Positions 58,010-64,000 of a stretch of 64,000 nt of DNA are shown piece after piece (position 1 is the stretch's first letter; each line of letters begins with the position of its first letter). Where the stretch lies: the NCBI GenBank assembly GCA_017434895.1, contig JAFSGB010000014.1, positions 1-64,000 on the forward strand, read 5' to 3'. Origin of the DNA: Clostridia bacterium (GTDB lineage Bacteria > Bacillota > Clostridia > Oscillospirales > Acutalibacteraceae). Position numbers and translations under genes: made by a program. The notes under the pieces are model-generated. The model was not told the DNA's origin, made no database searches, and was given only the letters and a program-made list of their open reading frames with translations.

Positions 58010-59341
58010 ATGAAACTTAATGTAAAACGCACTGTTTTGGTGGGCTTTGCCTTTCTGGCTATAAACTCATTTTGGCAAATGTATGACAGCCTTATCCCTA
58101 AAATTTTAACAGGAACATTTAATATTTCCAAAACATATTCGGGAATTATAATGGCGTCGGATAATATTTTGGCATTATTTCTTTTGCCTTTATTCGGCGG
58201 ACTTTCGGATAAATGCAAAAGCCCTTTGGGACGTCGCCGACCATTTATTATCGCAGGCACTCTTTTTGCAGTCGTTCTTATGATGGGACTGCCGATTCTT
58301 GATAACAGCTACTATACTGCACCTAGCAGTACAAAAACATTACTTTTTATAATTAATCTGGCACTGCTTCTTATTGCTATGGGAACATTCCGCAGTCCCG
58401 CAGTGGCTTTAATGCCTGATGTAACACCTAAACCGCTTCGCAGCAAAGGCAACGCTATTATTAATTTAATGGGTGCAGTCGGCGGTGTTCTTTATCTGCT
58501 AATTACAAGTGTACTTTACTCAAAGGGCAGGACGGAAGGACTCGAGCATATAAGCTATGTTCCCATATTCGCAATCGTAGGCGGTATAATGCTTGTGGCA
58601 CTTGCGGTTATCATGCTTTTTGTTAATGAGCCTAAGTTTTGCAAGGAACAGGCGGAATATGAGCGTCAGCACCCTGAAGATAACCTTAATGTTATGCTCG
58701 ACGACGGCGATGAAAGAATGCCCGATACGGTTAAAAAGAGCTTGATTTTCCTACTGTTATCGGTTGCTTTTTGGTATATAGGTTACAATGGAATTACCAC
58801 TTGGTTTACTGTTTACGCTGAGGAAATGTGGGGAATGCAGGTTGGCGAGGCTTCAATGTGTCTAACAGTTGCAACAGTTGGTGCAATTGCCAGCTATATT
58901 CCTGTCGGAGTTGTAGCAAGTAAGGTTGGCAGAAAGCGTACAATTAAGTTTGGTGCGGCTTTACTAGCCCTTTGTTTCTTTACTGCTTTTCTTTATACCC
59001 TTGCTTTCCACGAGTTTCATTTTATGCTTCTTGTTCTCTTTGCACTTGTGGGTGTAGCTTGGGCGTCAATTAATGTTAACAGTTTGCCTATGGTTGTTGA
59101 AATGTGTTCGGGAAGTAAGGTTGGCAAATTTACAGGTTTTTACTACGCATTTAGTATGTCTGCACAGATTATAACCCCCGTTATCGCAGGTTGGCTTTTG
59201 GAGAAAATAAGCTACAAGGCACTGTTCCCATACGCCGCTATTGCTGTCGCTATTTCTTTTGTAACTATGTGCTTTGTTAACCATGGAGATAATAAGGTGG
59301 AATCAAAGATCGGTCTTGATGCTTTCGATATGGGTGATTAA
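58010..59341 (+). CDS. MFS transporter (SLC45/GPH-like)
   Basis: A 443-residue major facilitator protein with about 12 helices. The motif between helices 2 and 3 is GGLSDKCKSPLGRRRPFII, the form seen in SLC45/GPH-type sugar transporters. MFVNEPKF and VGRKRTIKFGAALLAL mark the middle loop and the helix 8-9 motif. The substrate is probably a sugar or glycoside but is not provable. The ATG at 58010 lies ten bases after AGGAG. Its TAA is followed directly by the phosphodiesterase ATG, so a link to glycerophosphodiester or sugar uptake is plausible. Confidence 0.85.
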   Translation: MKLNVKRTVLVGFAFLAINSFWQMYDSLIPKILTGTFNISKTYSGIIMASDNILALFLLPLFGGLSDKCKSPLGRRRPFIIAGTLFAVVLMMGLPILDNSYYTAPSSTKTLLFIINLALLLIAMGTFRSPAVALMPDVTPKPLRSKGNAIINLMGAVGGVLYLLITSVLYSKGRTEGLEHISYVPIFAIVGGIMLVALAVIMLFVNEPKFCKEQAEYERQHPEDNLNVMLDDGDERMPDTVKKSLIFLLLSVAFWYIGYNGITTWFTVYAEEMWGMQVGEASMCLTVATVGAIASYIPVGVVASKVGRKRTIKFGAALLALCFFTAFLYTLAFHEFHFMLLVLFALVGVAWASINVNSLPMVVEMCSGSKVGKFTGFYYAFSMSAQIITPVIAGWLLEKISYKALFPYAAIAVAISFVTMCFVNHGDNKVESKIGLDAFDMGD

Positions 59342-60151
59342 ATGATTTACTTTTTACTTTCTATTGCATTATTATTTGTTATTTATTTGTTACTCTTGAG
59401 GGGGAGGGTAGGCTTTGCCGATTTCACTTCCTTTAAGAATGTCAGCTTTGCTCATCGTGGCCTTCACGGTGAAGGTGTTCCTGAAAACAGTCTTTGGGCA
59501 TTTCGTCGTGCAAAAGAGAGAGGGTATGGCAGTGAGCTTGATGTTCATTTGATGGCAGACGGAAATCTTGCGGTAATTCATGACCATTCACTTAAAAGAA
59601 TTGCGGGTGCAGATGTTAAAATCGAGGATTTAACCCTTGCGGATTTGGATAACTACCGACTTGAGGGAACTGACGAAAAAATACCCACACTAAAACAAGT
59701 ATTAGACCTTTATGACGGTAAAGCACCTCTTATTATTGAGCTTAAGGCGACAGAAAAAAATGCGGATAAGCTTTGCCGAAATACTGCTCTAATGCTTAAA
59801 TCCTATAAAGGAAAATACTGTATTGAAAGCTTTAACCCAAAGTGTGTTCACTGGTTTAAAAAGCATTGTCCTCAGATTATAAGAGGTCAATTATCTGAAA
59901 ACTTTTTTAAGTCTAAAGGCAGTGAGCTACCCATTGTTTTAAAATTCGTTATGACATTTTTATTAACGAATTTTTCCACGAAACCTGATTTTATAGCATA
60001 CAAATTTAAAGATAGAAATAACATAAGTTTTAAAATCTGTACAAAGCTTTTGAAAATGCAGGGTTTTTCTTGGACTGTCAGAGAAAAAGAAATTGAAATT
60101 TCAAAAAAAGAAAATTTAATACCTATTTTCGAGGAAAAAAAGACGGTTTGA
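59342..60151 (+). CDS. Glycerophosphodiester phosphodiesterase
   Basis: A 269-residue GDPD with an N-terminal membrane helix (residues 1-19), so probably membrane-anchored with an external catalytic TIM barrel. Seen: SFAHRGLHGEGVPENSLWAF (catalytic His-Arg), SELDVHLMADG (metal-binding Glu-Asp), VIHDHSLKRI (catalytic His), PLIIELKA. It releases glycerol-3-phosphate from glycerophosphodiesters such as deacylated phospholipids or teichoic acid. It is adjacent to the MFS gene. Confidence 0.92.
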   Translation: MIYFLLSIALLFVIYLLLLRGRVGFADFTSFKNVSFAHRGLHGEGVPENSLWAFRRAKERGYGSELDVHLMADGNLAVIHDHSLKRIAGADVKIEDLTLADLDNYRLEGTDEKIPTLKQVLDLYDGKAPLIIELKATEKNADKLCRNTALMLKSYKGKYCIESFNPKCVHWFKKHCPQIIRGQLSENFFKSKGSELPIVLKFVMTFLLTNFSTKPDFIAYKFKDRNNISFKICTKLLKMQGFSWTVREKEIEISKKENLIPIFEEKKTV

Positions 60152-60167
60152 CCGTCTTTTTTTGTTT
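60134..60167 (+). terminator. Intrinsic terminator of the MFS-GDPD unit
   Basis: AAAAAAAGACGGT, loop TTG, ACCGTCTTTTTTT, a perfect stem with a T-run, overlapping the GDPD stop codon. Confidence 0.9.
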
Positions 60168-60194
60168 GCATTATTTAGATTCTTGTGTTATAAT
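60166..60194 (+). promoter_or_regulatory. Sigma-A promoter for lepA
   Basis: TTGCAT, a 17-base spacer and perfect TATAAT, 32 bases before the lepA ATG. Confidence 0.7.
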
Positions 60195-60226
60195 ATAAAG
60201 GATTATTTTTACTTTAGGGGGAGCCT

Positions 60227-62032
60227 ATGTCCTTTCCGCTTGAAAGAATTAGAAATTTTTGTATTGTAGCTCATATTGACCATGGAAAATCTACCCTTGC
60301 AGACAGAATGCTTGAGCTTACACAGTCGGTAGCCGAGCGTGATATGGAGGAGCAGATTTTAGACAGTATGGATTTAGAGCGTGAGCGTGGTATCACCATT
60401 AAAGCCCATGCAGTCACCCTTTACCATACCGCTAAAGACGGGCTTGAGTACGAACTTAATTTAATAGACACTCCCGGACATGTTGACTTTAACTATGAGG
60501 TTTCCCGTTCGCTTGCAGCGTGTGAGGGCGCAGTACTGATTGTGGATGCCTCTCAGGGTATTGAGGCTCAAACCCTTGCCAACACCTATTTGGCGGTTGA
60601 CCATGGGCTCGAAATTCTGCCCGTTATCAACAAAATTGATCTACCCTCTGCCGAGCCTGACAGAATTAAGACCGAGATTGAGGATATTATAGGAATCCCT
60701 GCCGACAATGCTCCGTTGATTTCTGCCAAAACGGGTCTTAATGTTGCGGATGTTTTAGAATCGATTGTTACTGAATTTCCGTCACCTAAGGGCGATCGAA
60801 ATGCCCCTTTATCTGCACTGATTTTTGACTCTTACTATGACCCTTACAAGGGTGTTATTGTATACTTTAGGGTTGTTAACGGCAAAATTAAAGCCGGCGA
60901 CAGAATTAAAATGATGGCAACAGGCGCTGAGTTTGATATTGTAGAAATCGGCAGAAAGCGTGCTACTGCTTTGGAACCCTGCGATGTTTTGGAGGCGGGT
61001 GAGGTTGGTTACCTTGCGGCTTCAATCAAAACCGTAAACGAAGCCCGTGTTGGTGACACTATTACTCTTTGCGAAAATCCCGTTGCAGAGCCGCTTGAGG
61101 GCTACCGCAAGGTAAATCCCGTAGTTTTCTGTGGTGTATATCCGGCAGACGGTGCTAAGTACCCCGATCTTCGTGAAGCCTTGGAAAAGTTGCAATTAAA
61201 TGATGCGTCCTTACTTTTTGAGCCTGAAAGCTCAAACGCACTGGGCTTTGGTTTTCGTTGCGGATTTTTGGGACTTCTACACATGGAGATTATCCAAGAG
61301 CGACTTGAACGCGAGTACAACCTTGACCTTGTAACCACTGCACCGAGTGTTGAATATAAATTCAACCTTACAAGCGGTGAGCAAATTACTGTGGATAATC
61401 CCACAAACTACCCTGACCCCGCTATTATTACTGATGCCTTAGAGCCGGTGGCAGATGTTCATATTTACAGTCCGAGTGAGTATGTCGGTGCAATTATGCA
61501 GCTTTGTGAGGAACGCAGAGGCGTTTACACCGATATGAAATATATGGGAGACCGCGTAGACATTCATTACATTTTACCAATGGGCGAAATTGTTTATGAT
61601 TTTTTTGATGCCTTAAAATCTCGCACAAAGGGATATGCCAGCTACGATTACGAGACAAAAGGCTATGAAAAGTCAAAGCTTGTAAAATTAGATGTTTTGC
61701 TTTCGGGCGATGTGGTCGATGCGCTTTCGTTTATAGTTCATTCGGATAATGCTTACACTAGAGCCAGAAAAATTGCCGAAAAACTAAAGGAATTCATTCC
61801 ACGACAACTATTTGAGGTGCCGATTCAGGTGGCAGTTTCGGGCAAGATAATTGCCCGTGAAACCGTTAAAGCACTAAGGAAGGATGTACTTGCAAAATGC
61901 TACGGCGGTGATATTACCCGTAAGAAAAAGCTTCTTGAAAAGCAAAAAGAGGGTAAAAAGCGTATGAGACAGTTAGGCTCGGTTGAAGTGCCTCAGGAGG
62001 CGTTTATGGCTGTTCTTAAGCTTGATGAATAG
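60227..62032 (+). CDS. lepA: Elongation factor 4 (LepA)
   Basis: A 601-residue LepA GTPase, a ribosome-associated factor for initiation or back-translocation. G1 [16 protein letters not shown]3 [13 protein letters not shown]4 NKIDLPSA and G5 SAKTG are intact. Domain II, the EF-G-like domains III and V ([34 protein letters not shown]), and the LepA-specific C-terminus ending [17 protein letters not shown] follow. Standard length. The GGGGGAG site is nine bases upstream. Confidence 0.97.
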   Translation: MSFPLERIRNFCIVAHIDHGKSTLADRMLELTQSVAERDMEEQILDSMDLERERGITIKAHAVTLYHTAKDGLEYELNLIDTPGHVDFNYEVSRSLAACEGAVLIVDASQGIEAQTLANTYLAVDHGLEILPVINKIDLPSAEPDRIKTEIEDIIGIPADNAPLISAKTGLNVADVLESIVTEFPSPKGDRNAPLSALIFDSYYDPYKGVIVYFRVVNGKIKAGDRIKMMATGAEFDIVEIGRKRATALEPCDVLEAGEVGYLAASIKTVNEARVGDTITLCENPVAEPLEGYRKVNPVVFCGVYPADGAKYPDLREALEKLQLNDASLLFEPESSNALGFGFRCGFLGLLHMEIIQERLEREYNLDLVTTAPSVEYKFNLTSGEQITVDNPTNYPDPAIITDALEPVADVHIYSPSEYVGAIMQLCEERRGVYTDMKYMGDRVDIHYILPMGEIVYDFFDALKSRTKGYASYDYETKGYEKSKLVKLDVLLSGDVVDALSFIVHSDNAYTRARKIAEKLKEFIPRQLFEVPIQVAVSGKIIARETVKALRKDVLAKCYGGDITRKKKLLEKQKEGKKRMRQLGSVEVPQEAFMAVLKLDE

Positions 62033-62039
62033 GTGTTTT

Positions 62040-62819
62040 ATGAAAAATGATAAAGGTATAAAAATTTTAATAATAATCAGTGTTTCGGTTTTGGTATTCA
62101 CAGTTGGAATAATCGGTTTTGTAGGTCTTGAGTTGATATATCAAAAAGAACCTATCGAAAGCGAAGTAAACTCTGTAATATCCCAAACAGTATCGGATAT
62201 TACCGTTTCGGCTAGTGAAAATAAGGATACAGAGTATTCAAATCTTTTACTTGTTAACGGCAAAAACCCATTGCCTGAGGATTATGATTATGAGCAGAAT
62301 TTAATTGTAATTGACCCGAAATATTTAAACGGCTACAATAATAAAATCAATAAGGATATAGCCCCTTATTTATTTTCAATGATTGAAGCGGCTTGGAAAG
62401 ATGGGGTAGTACTTTTTATTCGCTCACCATACCGTACATATAACGACCAAAAAATACTTTTTGAAAATCAGGTTGCTAAATATACTTTACAAGGGTATGA
62501 CCATGAAACTGCTGAAGCTAAAGCGTCAACTGTGGTCGCACGGCCTGCCACAAGCGAGCACCATACAGGTCTTGCTGTGGATTTTAATGCCGCCGAGGAT
62601 TATTTTGGTACCACAGAAAGCTATAAATGGCTTACGGAAAATGCTGAAGAATATGGGTTTATATTAAGGTATAAGGCAGAAAAAGAGCATATTACCGGTG
62701 TGATTGACGAGCCTTGGCACTGGCGTTATGTTGGAAAAGAACACGCTAAAAAAATTAATGAGCTTAATATGTGCTTGGAAGAATATGTTGAATATTTAGG
62801 AACGACAACGGGGAGCTAA
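62040..62819 (+). CDS. M15-family D-alanyl-D-alanine carboxypeptidase (VanY-like)
   Basis: A 259-residue protein with an N-terminal transmembrane helix (about residues 8-32) and an external M15B peptidase domain. The zinc and catalytic motifs are SPYRTYNDQ, TSEHHTGLAVDF (SxHxxGxAxD) and EPWHWRYVG (the Glu-Pro-Trp-His motif). It trims terminal D-Ala from peptidoglycan peptides. No vancomycin-resistance genes (vanH, vanA, vanX) are nearby, so a housekeeping or sporulation role is more likely. The ATG at 62040 has AGGTG upstream and gives a normal membrane anchor; a longer frame starting inside lepA is rejected. Confidence 0.92.
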   Translation: MKNDKGIKILIIISVSVLVFTVGIIGFVGLELIYQKEPIESEVNSVISQTVSDITVSASENKDTEYSNLLLVNGKNPLPEDYDYEQNLIVIDPKYLNGYNNKINKDIAPYLFSMIEAAWKDGVVLFIRSPYRTYNDQKILFENQVAKYTLQGYDHETAEAKASTVVARPATSEHHTGLAVDFNAAEDYFGTTESYKWLTENAEEYGFILRYKAEKEHITGVIDEPWHWRYVGKEHAKKINELNMCLEEYVEYLGTTTGS

Positions 62820-62825
62820 TACGAA

Positions 62826-64000
62826 ATGAAAAAAATAGGGTTTGATAATGAAAAGTACATAAAACTGCAGTCTCAAAATATTAGAGACCGCATTGAAATG
62901 TTTGGCGGTAAGCTTTATATGGAGTTTGGCGGCAAGCTTTTTGACGATTACCACGCTGCAAGGGTGCTCCCTGGTTTCGAGCCTGACGCTAAGGTTAAAA
63001 TGCTTTTAAAGCTTAAGGATGAGGCGGAAATCGTAATTGCAATTAATGCAGATGCTATTGAAAAAAACAAACGCCGCGGTGACCTTGGCATTACCTATGA
63101 CCTTGATACGCTTCGTTTAATTGATGCTTTCCGCGAAATCGGTCTCTATGTCGGAAGTGTTGTTATTACACGCTACACAGGTCAGCCTCTGGCTTGTGCA
63201 TTTGAAAACCGACTAAAGGCATTGGGTGTTAAGGTTTATAAACATTACCCTATCGAGGACTACCCTTATAATATTCCGCATATTATTAGTGAGGAGGGCT
63301 TTGGCAAAAACGATTTTATCGAAACCAGCCGTCAGCTTGTTATTGTTACTGCGCCGGGACCCGGTAGTGGAAAAATGGCAACCTGTCTTTCTCAGCTTTA
63401 TCACGAACACAAAAGGGGAGTGAAGGCTGGTTACGCTAAGTTTGAAACCTTCCCCGTTTGGTCAATACCCTTAAAGCACCCCGTTAATATTGCCTATGAA
63501 GCGGCAACTGCTGACCTTAATGATGTTAATATGATCGACCCTTTCCACTTGGAGGCTTACGGAAAAACTACTGTTAACTACAACCGTGATATTGAAATTT
63601 TCCCCGTTCTTAATGCTATGCTTGAAGGAATTTTAGGTAAGTCTCCATATAAGAGTCCTACGGATATGGGTGTCAATATGGTGGGTTTTGCCATAAGTGA
63701 TGATGGTGCTGTATGCGATGCCGCAAATCAAGAAATAATCCGCCGTTATTTTGCTTCGCTTGTAAGCGCAAGGCAAGGACTTTCCGAAGAATCTGTCAGT
63801 TCCAAAATTGAGCTTTTAATGAAGCAAGCGGGAGTTACTGTCAGTGACCGCAGGGTTGTGGCAGAATCACTCAAAAAAGCAGAGGAAACCTCTGCGCCGG
63901 CAACCGCTATTGAGCTTCCAGACGGTAAAATTATTACAGGCAAAACCTCAAGCCTTTTAGGTTCGGCTTCGGCAATGCTTTTAAATGCGTTAAAGGTGTT
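62826..64000 (+). CDS. DUF1846 family protein, 3' end cut by the window edge
   Basis: About 391 residues are visible and the frame runs open off the right edge. The sequence starts [19 protein letters not shown] and contains [59 protein letters not shown] (a P-loop-like GPGSGK), [17 protein letters not shown] and [18 protein letters not shown]. These are hallmarks of DUF1846, a family common in clostridia and streptococci with a solved fold but no firmly assigned reaction. Full-length members are about 495-500 residues, so roughly 100 are missing. GGGGAG lies about ten bases before the ATG. It is coupled to the carboxypeptidase gene. Confidence 0.9.
   Translation, partial: MKKIGFDNEKYIKLQSQNIRDRIEMFGGKLYMEFGGKLFDDYHAARVLPGFEPDAKVKMLLKLKDEAEIVIAINADAIEKNKRRGDLGITYDLDTLRLIDAFREIGLYVGSVVITRYTGQPLACAFENRLKALGVKVYKHYPIEDYPYNIPHIISEEGFGKNDFIETSRQLVIVTAPGPGSGKMATCLSQLYHEHKRGVKAGYAKFETFPVWSIPLKHPVNIAYEAATADLNDVNMIDPFHLEAYGKTTVNYNRDIEIFPVLNAMLEGILGKSPYKSPTDMGVNMVGFAISDDGAVCDAANQEIIRRYFASLVSARQGLSEESVSSKIELLMKQAGVTVSDRRVVAESLKKAEETSAPATAIELPDGKIITGKTSSLLGSASAMLLNALKV

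Noticed and set aside
62040..62819. A vancomycin-resistance role for the VanY-like peptidase
   Set aside because: No ligase, dehydrogenase or VanX-like gene is nearby, and the neighbours are lepA and a DUF1846 gene, so a housekeeping role is more likely.
1..64000. CRISPR arrays, IS elements, prophage genes, restriction-modification or other defence systems
   Set aside because: No regularly spaced repeats, transposase, integrase or defence-gene motifs were seen on either strand. The only mobile-DNA hints are tRNA-end remnants and short inverted repeats.

Overview
The window reads as a chromosomal segment of a low-to-mid-GC, endospore-forming Bacillota of class Clostridia, probably a gut Oscillospirales/Ruminococcaceae-type lineage. 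The evidence is sporulation genes (spoIVA, yabP, yabQ, a SpoVB-like flippase, ricT/yaaT), a PolC-type replicase, HemZ, the Bacillota cluster pyrH-frr-uppS-cdsA-dxr-rseP-ispG-polC, an 8-Cys clostridial ferredoxin, and strong AGGAGG-type ribosome binding sites with GTG and TTG starts. The genus placement is inference. No IS element, transposase, integrase, phage gene, CRISPR array or rRNA operon was seen.

Layout. 1-3121 (minus): comM (cut by the left edge), a DUF896 gene, recR, ybaB and dnaX, with the SRP RNA gene (ffs) upstream of dnaX. 3149-16336 (plus): a NUDIX hydrolase, two DUF2628/zinc-ribbon membrane proteins (one with a RING-like N-terminus), galU, a HAD phosphatase, recJ, relA/spoT, dtd, an MBL hydrolase, hemZ, mtnN and a SpoVB-like flippase, nearly all overlapping or within a few bases. 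16386-18718: hup, then rqcP-yabP-yabQ-divIC-yabR as in Bacillus. 18735-20706: an orphan fumarase alpha subunit and an rlmL-like methyltransferase. 20741-22898 (minus): polysaccharide deacetylase, tmRNA (ssrA), smpB, ferredoxin. 23028-26988 (minus): ricT, holB, trpS, an AI-2E family permease.

27313-37331 (plus) is the pyrH-to-polC operon: pyrimidine kinase, ribosome recycling, isoprenoid/lipid synthesis, the site-2 protease and the replicase. tRNA-Arg(CCT), a small helical protein and tRNA-Gln(CTG) follow. 38130-41222 is the only accessory-looking stretch: pnuC with a structured leader, a tRNA-Ser 3'-end remnant, a GTGAA inverted repeat, an ECF sigma factor with a membrane partner, and a repeat-like non-coding block. 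41223-47380 is rpmG-secE-nusG-rplK-rplA, then secA and queH. 47406-51584 (minus) holds gpmI, tpiA, pgk and trmL. 51683-52995 (plus) holds a membrane protein and trmO. 53156-55784 (minus) holds tetR, a small membrane protein and spoIVA. 55897-64000 (plus) holds feoAB, an MFS transporter, a glycerophosphodiesterase, lepA, an M15 carboxypeptidase and a DUF1846 gene cut by the right edge.

Most of the window is housekeeping. The observations most worth follow-up are a PolC that appears to lack the DEDD proofreading exonuclease while keeping a complete PHP metal site, a SecE fused to an extra four-helix membrane domain, structured leaders ahead of rpmG and pnuC, a tmRNA with an unusual tag frame, and tRNA-end remnants around a sigma/anti-sigma pair. 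I did not find a clear multi-gene novel system such as a defence island.
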